A DNA stretch of 64,000 bases from Streptomyces sp. C10-9-1 (GCF_024497955.1 NZ_JANHKP010000018.1:82149-146148); one strand, 5' to 3'; shown: positions 17,203-26,182, numbered from the stretch's first letter. Notes: generated from the sequence alone by a model not told the origin. Numbers and translations are program-made.

Positions 17203-18533
17203 CCCTGCCGACCGACCGGGAGTGCACTGCGGCGATCACCGCCATGGCGGCCGAGGCCGCCTACGGGGCACGGGAGTTCGGGGCAGAGGTGCATCTGCTG
17301 GTGCTGGACTCGTCCGCACCGCCGGTGCGCGCCGCGCACCGGCGGGCCGTCGACGCGCTGCCGCAGTCGCCCGGGGTGGTGGTGCACCACCTCGACGAGG
17401 ACGCCCAGCGGGCCTTCCTGCGACGGGTGATCGCCGCCTCCGGCGCCCCCGCGCCGGAGCGGCTGCTCCCCCTGATGCTGCCCACCGGGGTGAGCTACGG
17501 CGCCTGCACCAACCGGGCCTTCCTCCTCGCCGAGGCCCTCGGTTGCGCCTCGGTGCACCGCAGGGACTCCGACAGCCGCTACCAGCACCTCCACGGCGAG
17601 CCCGTGTACCCGATCCACCACGAGCTCGCCACGCTGGGGCGCCCGGCCGCCGAGGTCACGGGCCGGGTCGACCGCACGCGGCTCGACCCCGCCTGCGCCG
17701 GGCGGCCGGTGGCCCTGGCCGGCGGGTCCTTCATCGGCGAGCTGTCCGTGGACGTGGCCGAGATCGCACGCCTGGACCCGGAGGTCTACCACGAGGTCGT
17801 GGGCCTGTCGGTGCCCGCGGACTGTCCTCCGCCCTGGCGCCGCAACCTGGTCGAGGAGGCGTTCCGGGGCGCCGGGACCGAGCCGTTCACCGCCGACCGC
17901 ACCACCCTGACCCTCGTCAGCCCCACACGGGTCGACATGTGCAACATCGCCCTCTCCCGGGAGGTGTACGGCGCCGTGCCGCTGCCGCCCGCGACGGACA
18001 CCATCGGCAGCGACTACTTCCTCCTGCACCTCGTCCGCAGCGCCCGGCTGCCGGGTGTCCTGCACAACCGGCACATCGTCAACTTCCACACCCCGGAACG
18101 GCGCTCCGACGCCGGGTTCCTCGCCTACCAGGAGCGCTTCGCCAAGTTCCTGCTCGCCTCGGGCCCCATGGGCGAGGTCCACGCGCGGATGGCGGCGGCC
18201 GGGGACGCGCTGCTCGACCCTGCCGGACGCGTGCGCACCGGCGCCGTCGCGCGCCTGGTCCGGGAGGCCGCCCGCAGCGGTCCCGACGGCAACGCCGCCC
18301 GGCTGGACGTCCTCGACCGCTGCTACCGCTCCCTGGGGGGCCGGTACACCGCGGCGGCCGAGCGGTTCGCCGCCCGCAGGGACGGCCTGCTCGCCGAGGT
18401 GCGCGCGGACATGGCGGACTTCGCCCTGCTCCTGGACGCCTGGCCGCTGCTGGCCGCGCACGCGAAAGGAACCGCAGTGACCCTCCCCGAGCCCCCCTCC
18501 CACGGGACCGCAGCACCGGCGGCCCTGCTGTGA
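17184..18533 (+). CDS. DUF6271-like protein with glycosyltransferase-A-like DXD motif
   Basis: A 449-residue protein that I believe belongs to DUF6271, a family of unknown function (assignment from memory). The N terminus (VCLTLPTDRECTAAI, then alternating strands with VHLLVLDSS and VVVHHLDED) looks like a Rossmann-type GT-A nucleotide-sugar fold, and SVHRRDSDSRYQ (D128, D130) resembles the metal-binding DXD of such enzymes. NRAFLLAEALG just before fits the helix leading to DXD. The C-terminal ~120 residues are helical. GTG start with GGGGAG 5 nt upstream. It overlaps both neighbours (19 nt and 4 nt), so it is an obligate member of the cluster. Glycosyl or nucleotidyl transfer is an inference only. 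Confidence 0.6.
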   Translation: MHRVCLTLPTDRECTAAITAMAAEAAYGAREFGAEVHLLVLDSSAPPVRAAHRRAVDALPQSPGVVVHHLDEDAQRAFLRRVIAASGAPAPERLLPLMLPTGVSYGACTNRAFLLAEALGCASVHRRDSDSRYQHLHGEPVYPIHHELATLGRPAAEVTGRVDRTRLDPACAGRPVALAGGSFIGELSVDVAEIARLDPEVYHEVVGLSVPADCPPPWRRNLVEEAFRGAGTEPFTADRTTLTLVSPTRVDMCNIALSREVYGAVPLPPATDTIGSDYFLLHLVRSARLPGVLHNRHIVNFHTPERRSDAGFLAYQERFAKFLLASGPMGEVHARMAAAGDALLDPAGRVRTGAVARLVREAARSGPDGNAARLDVLDRCYRSLGGRYTAAAERFAARRDGLLAEVRADMADFALLLDAWPLLAAHAKGTAVTLPEPPSHGTAAPAALL

Positions 18534-20290
18534 GCGCCCCGCCGCCGCGCGGTACCGCCCCCGCGCCCGGCACCGCACCCACCCGGCGGACCGCGACCTG
18601 CGCCTACCACGGCGGCGGTGCCCGCCGGGGCCCCGTCACCATGGGCCAGGCGAACATGATCCGCTGCATCCTGCGGGACGAGCCGGACGCCATCAACATC
18701 CACGACGTCTGGCCGGTGCCCGAGGGTGCCTCCGAGGACGCCGTCCTCGACGCGCTGCGCGCCCTCGCCGTGAGGCACGAGGCGCTGCGGACCACCTTCC
18801 CGCACGAACCCGGGACCGTGCCGGGCGAGCAGGTCGTGGCCGGCGCGGGGCGGTTCACCGTCACCGTGCTGGAGCACGGCGAACTCCCCGCCCCCGCCGC
18901 CGAGTACGCCGAGTCGGTGGCCCGTGACGCCCGGTCGGAGCGCTTCCGGCTGGAGAGCGACTTCCCCTTGCGCCCCGTCCTGCTCACCCACGCCGGGCGG
19001 CCCGTGTTCCTGGCCCTGGCGGCCAGCCACGCCCTGACGGACGGCAGCGCACTCGGCATCCTGCGCGAGGAGTGGCTGACCCTGCTGTCCGGCGGGACAC
19101 TGCCCGAGGCCACCGCGCTCACCCCGCTCGACCTGGCCGCCGAGGAGGCGAGCCCGGCCGGGCGGCGCAGGTCGGCGGACGCGCTGCGGCACTGGGAGCG
19201 GATCCTGCGCACGGGGCCGCAGGCCGTGTTCGCCGAACCCGGCGCGGTGGGCACCGAGATCTCCGCACAGGGCCTGACCCTGCGCTCCGCCCGAGGCGCC
19301 CGGGCGCTGGCCGGCGCCGCCCGGCGCACCCGGGCACTGCCCAACACGGTGCTGCTGACGGCCTGGTGCCTGCTGACCGCCCACCGGGCCGGCCAGCAGG
19401 AGTGCGTCACCGCCGTACCGACCTCCAACCGCTTCCGGCCCGCCCTCGCCCGCTCGGTGAGCACCCTCTCCCAGGACGCGCTGCTCGCCCTCGACGTGCG
19501 CAAGCCGTCCTTCGACGCGGTCCTCGCCGCCGCCTGGGGAGCGGCCCTGAACGCCTACCGGCACAGCCGCTTCGACGCGCTCGCCCTGTGGGACATGATC
19601 CGCCGGGTCACCGGCGAACGGGGCAGCCACTTCGCGCGGGACGTGGTCCTCAACGACATCAGCGCCCTGCCCGCGACGCTCGCCGGGGCCGCGGCACCCG
19701 ACGGGGACACCCCGGAACTCGAACTGGTCCGGGGGCCGGAGCAGGCGCTGCCGACGCGGCTGCTCGGCTTCGTCTACGAGACGGACCCGGTGCTGCGCCT
19801 CGCCCTGTGGGCCGACCCGGCGCTCTTCCCGGGGCGTGCCGCGGAGGACTTCGCGACCGGCCTGGTGCGGCTGCTGGAGGCGGCGGCCGAGGGCGACGTG
19901 CCGCTGGCGGACCTCACCGAGGTCACCGGTGTGCGTCCGGTCGAGCGCGGTCCGGGGTGGACGCGGGTGGACGGCTGCTGGGTCGAACCGGAGGCGGTGG
20001 CCCGGACGCTGAGCGCGGCTCTCGGGGGGCTCCCCGTCGAGGTCGAGGTCACCGGGGCGTGCGAGGCGGAGGACGCCGCCCCCGCTGCGCCGCTCCTCAC
20101 GGCGCGCATCGCCTGCGAGGACGGCGGCCTGACGCCCGCCCGGGCCCATGCGGCGCTGATGGCCGCCCTGCCGGGCCGCCCCGGGGTGCTCGCCCCGCAC
20201 CGCTACGTGATCGTGCAGGGCCCACCGCAGCAGCCCGCCTCGGCGGGGCCGATTCTCAGGGAAGGAACCGGCCGCGACCGGGAGATGTGA
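18530..20290 (+). CDS. Stand-alone condensation protein with degenerate adenylation-cap tail
   Basis: A 586-residue protein. Residues ~40-450 form an NRPS condensation domain: an N-terminal MGQANMIRCIL segment, RHEALRTTF, and the active-site motif as SHALTDG (S166, H167, D171, G172). The second, catalytic His and the Asp are kept, and the first His of HHxxxDG is Ser. The last ~120 residues (VDGCWVEPEAVARTL ... APHRYVIVQGPPQ ... SAGPILREG) resemble the C-terminal subdomain of adenylation enzymes, but the GK of the catalytic lysine loop reads GP, so the cap should be inactive. GTG start overlapping the previous stop (GTGA). It likely forms an amide or ester using the aminoacyl-carrier made by the divergent arm. 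Confidence 0.8.
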   Translation: MSAPPPRGTAPAPGTAPTRRTATCAYHGGGARRGPVTMGQANMIRCILRDEPDAINIHDVWPVPEGASEDAVLDALRALAVRHEALRTTFPHEPGTVPGEQVVAGAGRFTVTVLEHGELPAPAAEYAESVARDARSERFRLESDFPLRPVLLTHAGRPVFLALAASHALTDGSALGILREEWLTLLSGGTLPEATALTPLDLAAEEASPAGRRRSADALRHWERILRTGPQAVFAEPGAVGTEISAQGLTLRSARGARALAGAARRTRALPNTVLLTAWCLLTAHRAGQQECVTAVPTSNRFRPALARSVSTLSQDALLALDVRKPSFDAVLAAAWGAALNAYRHSRFDALALWDMIRRVTGERGSHFARDVVLNDISALPATLAGAAAPDGDTPELELVRGPEQALPTRLLGFVYETDPVLRLALWADPALFPGRAAEDFATGLVRLLEAAAEGDVPLADLTEVTGVRPVERGPGWTRVDGCWVEPEAVARTLSAALGGLPVEVEVTGACEAEDAAPAAPLLTARIACEDGGLTPARAHAALMAALPGRPGVLAPHRYVIVQGPPQQPASAGPILREGTGRDREM

Positions 20291-20291
20291 C

Positions 20292-21614
20292 ATGACGACC
20301 CACGACGCGCCCGGCGGGGGCGGGGCCCGGACACTGCCCAGCCCGTGGCGGTCCGCCCGCTTCCGCTTCTTCTTCACCGCGCGCAGCACCTCCCTGCTCG
20401 CCGACGGCATGCTCATGGTCTCCCTGACCACGGCGGTCCTCGGCGCGGGCTACGGCGCCGGGGGCGTCGGCTACGCCCTCGCCGCGTGGATGACGCCGAT
20501 CGTCTTGCTGGTCCTCTTCGGCGGCGTGCTGGCCGACCGCTTCACCCCCCAGGTGATGATGGTCGGGGCCGACGTGGTCCGCATGCTGGCGATGCTCGCG
20601 ATGGCTGCCCTGCTGGCCTCCGGCGACGTGGCACTGTGGCAGATCATGGCCCTGATGGCCGTCAGCGGCGCCGCGACCGCGATGTTCCAGCCGGGGCTCG
20701 CGAGCATCGTGCCGCAGGTGGCCGAGGACATCCAGCGGGCGAACGCGCTGCTGCGGGTCTCCGAGGCGATGAGCGCCCTGATCGGCCCGGGTCTGGCCGG
20801 CTTCCTGGTGGCCTACTGGCACGTGGCCGGGTCCTATGTGGTGATCGCCGCCGCGTACGCGCTCAGCGCCCTCGGGCTGCTGCCCCTGCGCCGGCTGGCC
20901 ACCGTCCGGGACGAGAGCGACGACCCGATGTGGCGGCGGCTCGCCACCGGATGGCAGGAGTTCCGGTCCCGCACCTGGCTCTGGGGCGTGATCGTGCTGT
21001 GGGCCGTGTACGGCCTGTTCGTCTTCGGTCCCGCGCTGCCGCTCGGAGCGGCACTGCTCACGGAGCAGCACGGTGCGACCGGCTACGGCTGGATCGCGTC
21101 GGCGGACGGGGCGGGCACCATCGTCGGCGGCCTGCTGGGCATGCGGGTCCGCCCGCGCCGCCCGCTCGTGGCCGGGGCCTGCGCCATGTTCTTCTTCGCC
21201 CTCAACCCGCTGGCCCCCGCGCTGGGCTGGAACTTCACGCTCACGGCCGTGACCGGGGTGATCGCCGGGTGCGGCTTCGCCTTCTGGGGGGTGATGTGGG
21301 CGACCAGCGTGCAGTCGCACATTCCGCTGGCGGTCCTCAGCCGGGTCTCGGCCTACGACGTGGCCGGCTCGATCATGGTGATCCCGCTCGGCCGGGCGCT
21401 CGCGGGCCCGGCGGCGGACCACTTCGGCGCGGACCGGGTGCTGCTCTTCTCGTCCGCCGTCTCCTTCGTCCTCCTCGCCGCCATGCTGTGCGTGCCCGCG
21501 ATCAGGGGACTGCGCCGGGTGGACCGTCCCGGGGCAGCCGGGGAGGCCCCGGCCGGGGAGACCGGCGGCGCGGACGGGACGGACCGTCAGACCCCGGCGG
21601 CCACCGGGTCCTGA
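20292..21614 (+). CDS. MFS transporter (EntS-like drug/siderophore exporter)
   Basis: A 440-residue membrane protein with about twelve hydrophobic segments. The cytoplasmic loop between helices 2 and 3 has GGVLADRFTPQ, the MFS motif A form. The family pattern (ARSTSLLADGMLMVSL at the start) is that of the DHA3/enterobactin exporter EntS. It begins one base after the condensation-protein stop codon, so it closes the operon and is the obvious exporter and self-protection protein for the cluster product. A charged, Gly-rich C-terminal tail of ~30 residues is unstructured. Confidence 0.87.
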   Translation: MTTHDAPGGGGARTLPSPWRSARFRFFFTARSTSLLADGMLMVSLTTAVLGAGYGAGGVGYALAAWMTPIVLLVLFGGVLADRFTPQVMMVGADVVRMLAMLAMAALLASGDVALWQIMALMAVSGAATAMFQPGLASIVPQVAEDIQRANALLRVSEAMSALIGPGLAGFLVAYWHVAGSYVVIAAAYALSALGLLPLRRLATVRDESDDPMWRRLATGWQEFRSRTWLWGVIVLWAVYGLFVFGPALPLGAALLTEQHGATGYGWIASADGAGTIVGGLLGMRVRPRRPLVAGACAMFFFALNPLAPALGWNFTLTAVTGVIAGCGFAFWGVMWATSVQSHIPLAVLSRVSAYDVAGSIMVIPLGRALAGPAADHFGADRVLLFSSAVSFVLLAAMLCVPAIRGLRRVDRPGAAGEAPAGETGGADGTDRQTPAATGS

Positions 21615-22200
21615 CCCGGCGCCGCGCCGCACCGCGGGCCGGCGGGCACGGCCGCCGGACGCGGGCGACGGTCCTCGGGCCGCGCGTGTGCGTGCACCCC
21701 CGTGGCACGCATCCGCGCGGCGCCGAGGACCGGTCCGCCCCGGCCCCGGGGCGGTGGGACGCATCCCACCGGTCGAGGGGACGGGACTCCCCTCCCGTCG
21801 TCCTCCCCCGGGCCGGGGCGCCTCGGGGGCGCCGGGTGCCCGCCGCCCCCGAAGGGGAGGAGCCCCCGCCCTCAGGGCGGCGGGCCCCCGGGGCACGGGC
21901 CGCGGTCCCCTCGCGCCGCACGGGCGCGAGGAGCCCCGCAGGGCGGCGGAGGCCGCGGCCGCTGCGGCGCCGCGGCTCCGCCGGGCAGGCCCCGCCACCG
22001 CGGGTCCGACGTGGCAGCGCGGGGGGTCGCTCTGCGTCACGTCGTGCACTGCCTTCCGAGGGAAACGGTCCGGGGTAGGGCACGTGGTGCGGTTGCCTGA
22101 AACCTCGTGACCGGATCCCCCGGCCCTGCGCACCACCGAGGATGCCCCGCGGGCGGTGCCCCGTGTTGCCGTTGCGTGCCCGGTCGGTTGGCAGCGCGTC
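21615..22200. other. 586 bp between convergent genes, no gene recognised
   Basis: The MFS gene and the AraC-type gene converge here. Several GC-rich inverted repeats that could terminate either transcript occur between about 21800 and 21970. No frame gives a recognisable product, and the long open frames are composition effects. Confidence 0.5.
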
Positions 22201-23205
22201 TCATGCCCTCCCGGCCAGCGACCGGTTCCGGTGCTCGCTGGGCGAGACCCCGTAGGCGGCGCGGAACGAGCGGGTGAAGTCGGAGGCCCGGTGGATGCCC
22301 CACCGGGCGGCGACCTCGTGGATGGGCACGGTGCGCTGTGCGGGGTCGGCGAGGTCGTGACGCGCCCGCTCCAAGCGCTGGGCGCGTACCCAGGCGGCGA
22401 GCGTCTCGCCCTGCGACTGCCCGCTGAAGACGCGGTGCAGATGGCTGAGGGAGACGTGGTGCGCCGCGGCGATCGCCCCCGGTGTCAGCTCCGGGTCGTG
22501 CAGGTTCCGTTGCACGAAGCCGCGGACCTGCCGGACCAGGACCGCGTGCCGCGTCTCCGGGGGAAGGCCGGCCTCGGCCTCCAGGGTGTGGGCGAACAAG
22601 GCCGACACCAGGTCGAGCAGGACCGCGCCGAGCCGGGGGGCGTCGGCGGGCCGCAGGTGCTCGGCCTGGCGGTCCAGGCCGGTGAGGAAGTCGGCCAGCA
22701 GCGCCCCCGGGCCGTGGCGGATGGGCAGCCCGCGTCCCAGCAGCCGCTGCACGTCGGCGGGAGGCGCCGGCAGCAGGGCCTTGGGGATGTCCACCCCCAC
22801 TCCGGCGACGACACCCGGTTGCCCGTCCGCGGCGCTCCCCGCGGCCCGGGCGTGCACCTCGCACGGCCGGGAGTTGTCGTCGACGAGGAGACCGCGGGGA
22901 CCGGTGGCGGCCGTCTCCCCGGTGTCACGGACGAGCGAGAGGCGTCCGTCGAGCACCAGGGTCAGGTGGTAGCGCTCGGGTTCCGCCCGGCGGACGCTCC
23001 TGGCCGTCCGGCGCAGGCGCGCGGGCGGGAAGGAGGTCCGCCAGGCGCTCACCGCGCCCAGTTCCATGAGGTGCAACTCGGCGCTGAAGTCGACGGCATG
23101 GTCGGTGGACGCGTCGGTGGCCCGGGTCCGGTCGATCAGTTCCCGCCAGCGGTCGAGCCTCTCGTCCGCCGGGACGTCCGCACTGCGGAACACGGTGCCG
23201 ATCAC
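22201..23205 (-). CDS. AraC-family transcriptional regulator
   Basis: A 334-residue protein. The N-terminal ~200 residues form an AraC_binding_2-type effector domain (FSAELHLMELGAVSAWRTSF, YHLTLVLDGRLSLVRD). The C-terminal ~100 residues carry two helix-turn-helix motifs: TPGAIAAAHHVSLSHLHRVF and VHEVAARWGIHRASDFTRSF in its usual place, ending FRAAYGVSPSEHR. The start is GTG with GGAGGG 6 nt upstream. It is divergent from a secreted NlpC/P60 protein gene and convergent with the biosynthetic cluster. Its effector and targets are not evident. Confidence 0.85.
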   Translation of the reverse strand: MIGTVFRSADVPADERLDRWRELIDRTRATDASTDHAVDFSAELHLMELGAVSAWRTSFPPARLRRTARSVRRAEPERYHLTLVLDGRLSLVRDTGETAATGPRGLLVDDNSRPCEVHARAAGSAADGQPGVVAGVGVDIPKALLPAPPADVQRLLGRGLPIRHGPGALLADFLTGLDRQAEHLRPADAPRLGAVLLDLVSALFAHTLEAEAGLPPETRHAVLVRQVRGFVQRNLHDPELTPGAIAAAHHVSLSHLHRVFSGQSQGETLAAWVRAQRLERARHDLADPAQRTVPIHEVAARWGIHRASDFTRSFRAAYGVSPSEHRNRSLAGRA

Positions 23206-23514
23206 TGTTCACCCTCCGTTCGTCCCCTGCCCGGCGCAGCCCGGGCGGGACATGGTCCAGGACCGCCGGACGGCCCCTCGCCCTCGAAAGGGCGCTGTGC
23301 GGCGGCTGCTTCACGCCCGGGCCGAGCGTGCGCCCCGCGCGGGGCGCCCGGTCGGCCGGCCGCGGCACCAGTCTGCTCGGCCGGGGGGACGGGGGTGTCA
23401 CGGGAGGCGGTGGAACGGCCTGATACCGGCAACGGGCCGGGCGGCGGAGTCGGATAGGGTCCCACCTGGCCTGATTGTTCGATCATGCGCCGTCCGCACC
23501 GGGAGAAGCCCACC
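23206..23514. other. Divergent promoter region, AraC gene and NlpC/P60 gene
   Basis: 309 bp with no gene. Near the right end GATAGGGT (23453-23460) could be a -10 for the secreted protein, and TGATTGTTCGATCA (23472-23485) is an imperfect palindrome between that box and the start codon. I see no clear operator for the AraC protein. Confidence 0.4.
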
Positions 23515-25254
23515 ATGTCCACCCCGAGACTCCCTCTGAGCCGCCGCGCCGCCCTGAGCGCCCTGGCGGGAGCGGCGGCGGGCACCGCCCTGCCGCTCGC
23601 GTCGGCACCGGCCGCACGCGCGTCGGCACCCGCGGCTCCGCCGGCCGCACCCGGCCCGGGGGTTCCCGGCACCCGGCTCCCGATGCTCGTCGACCCGACG
23701 GACCCCTGGCACTTCACCGCCCACCCGGCGGGCGCGCTGACCACCCGTGCGGTCCCGGGCGGTCTGGAGGTCTCGGACGACGCGGGAGTGCTCGCCACCC
23801 TGACCACGGGGGCGAGGACGGTGGCACTGCGCGGGCCGCGGCGCTGGTTCACCGAGCAGAAGAAGCCGGTCCTGGACGCCTTCGACCGGACCCCGCCCGG
23901 CACCGGCTGGGGCATGTCCCCCGGGGGCGGAGGCTGGTCCCACCACAACGGCGCGGACGCGGACTACTTCGTCGAGAGCGGCCGGGCGGCCATCACCCTC
24001 GCCCCCGGCAGGAGCCGCTACGCCCTCCTCCCCGACCGCGCGATCGGCGACGTCCACGCCGCCGCGCGGTTCTCCTTCGACAGGCTGCCGTCCGGTGCTC
24101 CCGCCTCCCTCGGCCTCGTCTTCGCCGCCGAGGACGTCAACAACCACTACCGGGCACGCCTGATCGTCACCCCCGCGGGAGAGGTGCAGCTCGTCCTGGA
24201 GAAGGAACTCGCCGACACCGCGACGGCGCTCGGCGAGTCCGTCACGGTCGGTACCGGCTTCCGGCCCTTCGACCACTGGTGGGTCCGGGTGGACCGGACC
24301 GGGGACCTCCTGCGCGCCCGTGCCTGGCGCCACGCCACGACGGGCGTGGACGACGAGCCCGTGGACCTGTGGCACCACCGTCTGCGCGACCCCGGGGACG
24401 CACCGGAGGCGGTCCTCGGCCCCGGGCGGGTCGGTGTGCGGGGCCTCGCCTCCACCGGGGCCACCGTGGTCCCGCAGGCGAGGATCTACGACTTCCGGAT
24501 CGACGCGGCGGCCTGGGCCGACCCACCGGTCGTGACCCACTCCACCTGGGTCCGGGTCCTTCCGGAGCCCTTCGACGGCACATGGACGCCCGCGGTGGAG
24601 CAGCGCGTCCGCGCGTGGGCCGGCGACACCTCACCGGACGCCCTCGCCTACTCCTCCATGTACCGGCCGTTCGCCCCTGCCGTCACCGACCCCGCGCTCG
24701 ACGGCGCCCAGGTGCTCGGCGAGTCCGGGTACAGCGCGCCGAACGACGCCGGGCTGCGGGAGGTCGGGGCCGACTTCCACGAGTACATGGGGCTCCCCTG
24801 GACCTTCCCCAGCGGGGAGAGCGTCACGGCCGTCCCGGACCCGAAGTGGCGGGGGAACCTCGACTGCTCGGGCTTCGTCCGGATGGTCTACGGCCACCAC
24901 CTGGGCATCCCCCTGGGGATCGCGGCGGACGCCGAGCGCCGGTACCTGCCCCGGACCTCGCAGCGCCAGGCCGCCTCCAGCCCCGGCGTCGTCGTCGCCC
25001 GGGCCGACGACGCGCCGCCGCCGCTCGACGGCCTGCGGGTGGGCGACGTGCTCTTCTGGAACGACCCCGACGACGGCGCCGTCTCCCACACCGGCATCTA
25101 CCTGGGCGTGGACCAGCACGGCAGGAAGCGCTTCGTCTCCAGCCGCAAGACGCCCGACGGCCCGACCATGGCGGACCTGGGCGGCAGGTCGGTCCTCGAC
25201 GGCACGCCGAGTGACCTGTACACGGACACACTGCGGGTGATCCGCCGCTTCTGA
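23515..25254 (+). CDS. Secreted NlpC/P60-type cell-wall hydrolase with a lectin-like domain
   Basis: A 579-residue exported protein. The N terminus LPLSRRAALSALAGAAAG is a twin-arginine-like signal, followed by an Ala/Pro-rich linker. Residues ~110-340 resemble a concanavalin/LamG-type beta-sandwich (GWGMSPGGGGWSHH, LGLVFAAEDVNNHYRARL, FDHWWVRVDRTGD). The C-terminal region carries the NlpC/P60 papain-like peptidase signature: catalytic Cys in LDCSGFVRMVYG (C451) and His in VSHTGIYLG (H525), with VGDVLFWND between. It probably cleaves peptidoglycan stem peptides after binding wall glycan. The ATG at 23515 is favoured over 23485 by GGGAGAAG at 23501-23508. Confidence 0.8.
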   Translation: MSTPRLPLSRRAALSALAGAAAGTALPLASAPAARASAPAAPPAAPGPGVPGTRLPMLVDPTDPWHFTAHPAGALTTRAVPGGLEVSDDAGVLATLTTGARTVALRGPRRWFTEQKKPVLDAFDRTPPGTGWGMSPGGGGWSHHNGADADYFVESGRAAITLAPGRSRYALLPDRAIGDVHAAARFSFDRLPSGAPASLGLVFAAEDVNNHYRARLIVTPAGEVQLVLEKELADTATALGESVTVGTGFRPFDHWWVRVDRTGDLLRARAWRHATTGVDDEPVDLWHHRLRDPGDAPEAVLGPGRVGVRGLASTGATVVPQARIYDFRIDAAAWADPPVVTHSTWVRVLPEPFDGTWTPAVEQRVRAWAGDTSPDALAYSSMYRPFAPAVTDPALDGAQVLGESGYSAPNDAGLREVGADFHEYMGLPWTFPSGESVTAVPDPKWRGNLDCSGFVRMVYGHHLGIPLGIAADAERRYLPRTSQRQAASSPGVVVARADDAPPPLDGLRVGDVLFWNDPDDGAVSHTGIYLGVDQHGRKRFVSSRKTPDGPTMADLGGRSVLDGTPSDLYTDTLRVIRRF

Positions 25255-25262
25255 CCCCGCCC

Positions 25263-25292
25263 GGCCCGCTCCCCCTCCGGGGGGTGCGGGCC
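25263..25292 (+). terminator. Terminator hairpin after NlpC/P60 gene
   Basis: GGCCCGC (25263-25269) and CCCCC (25271-25275) pair with GGGGG and GCGGGCC (up to 25292), giving a 12-bp GC-rich stem with a small bulge 8 nt after the stop codon. Confidence 0.6.
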
Positions 25293-25313
25293 CACCGGGC
25301 CCTCGGGCGGGAC

Positions 25314-25388
25314 CCGGGATCAGCGTGTCCTCCCCCGGGCCCGGAGCCGGGCGGTCGGCACCTCCGGTGCGTCGAGGCGGGCGCCGTC
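25314..25388. repeat. Distal copy of 75-bp direct repeat (candidate att site)
   Basis: Identical over 75 bases to 31189-31263. In this copy the pirin reading frame is only a fragment. Read leftward it still encodes DGARLDAPEVPTARLRARGRTR in two parts (DGARLDAPEVP and TARLRARGRTR), the same C terminus as the intact pirin. Sequence on either side of the 75 bases diverges abruptly. Confidence 0.9.
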
Positions 25389-25631
25389 CGATGGGCGCCA
25401 TTCCGGCCGGAACGCCGCCGGGATCCGGCATCCCCCGGGGAGCAGGCGGGCAGGACCGGACCGCCCCGGCCCCGGGGACCCCGTCGGGAGAGTGCGCCGG
25501 CGCGTTCCGGCCTCATCAGGGTGGCGGCACGCGGCGAAGGCGCACAGCGCCGTCGGGTTCCCGTCCATGGCACACCGCGGATCCGCTGCCCGGAAGCCGA
25601 CCCGCCCTGACGAGCTTCACGGACCGACGGT

Positions 25632-26162
25632 TCACCGACCGAGCGCAACGGCCAAGAACGCCGTGGTGATCGCCGGCAGCAGCATGACGATGGCATACCG
25701 CACGCACCGGTTCTTGGCACGGGCGATCCTGCTCGTCTCCCGCAGCGCACGAAGCAGCCGGGGCTGGGGATCGGCGCCGTCCCTCCTGAGTCCGGCCGAC
25801 AGTTCGGAGCGGGTCTCCGTGCGAACGACGTCTTCGTAGTACGCGAGGAGGCCGTGCCGCTCCCCGGTGGCCGGCCCGCGGCGCGGCGCAAGAGCCAGGA
25901 GGAGGAAGACCAACGCCCCGGTGGTCGCGGCGGTTGCCGTCCACCACAAGGGGATGGCACCGACGGCATCGGGGGGACGCCGTAGGAGGAGGAGCCCGAA
26001 GAGTGTTCCGCCCGTGGCGAGGAGGACGGCTGCCTTGCCGTCAGCGCGTCCGATCTCCATGTAGTTCTGCGCGATGAGCTCACGTGACAGAATCAGCGCG
26101 TCGTCCGTGCCCGAGGACCGTCGTCCGGACCGTGTTGTCAGCAGGGATGCCAGGGCGTGCAT
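25632..26162 (-). CDS. Pycsar-effector-type membrane protein (PycTM/DUF5706-like)
   Basis: A 176-residue membrane protein. Residues ~20-42 form a soluble helix ending in YMEIGRADGKAAVLL, matching the aDxKAxxLL signature at the entry to the first membrane helix of Pycsar effectors. Transmembrane segments are at about 44-60, 70-92 and 156-174, with a charged cytosolic helical section (YYEDVVRTETRSEL ... RETSRIARAKNR) between the second and third. In known Pycsar systems this protein senses a cyclic pyrimidine nucleotide and permeabilises the inner membrane, killing the phage-infected cell. ATG at 26162 starts on the last base of the upstream stop codon. GGAGGT lies 7 nt upstream but inside a hairpin. 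Last gene of the island, and the likely killing arm. Confidence 0.82.
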   Translation of the reverse strand: MHALASLLTTRSGRRSSGTDDALILSRELIAQNYMEIGRADGKAAVLLATGGTLFGLLLLRRPPDAVGAIPLWWTATAATTGALVFLLLALAPRRGPATGERHGLLAYYEDVVRTETRSELSAGLRRDGADPQPRLLRALRETSRIARAKNRCVRYAIVMLLPAITTAFLAVALGR

Positions 26163-26182
26163 CACGGAGCACCTCCGTGATG
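26160..26182 (-). promoter_or_regulatory. Perfect hairpin burying the effector start codon and ribosome binding site
   Basis: On the minus-strand mRNA, CATCACGGAG, loop GTG, CTCCGTGATG is a perfect 10-bp inverted repeat. Its 5' arm contains part of the GGAGGTG ribosome binding site, and its 3' arm contains the ATG of the membrane effector and the stop codon (TGA) of the preceding gene. Free initiation would be blocked, and ribosomes finishing the upstream gene would melt it, so the effector is made only by coupled translation. Confidence 0.65.
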
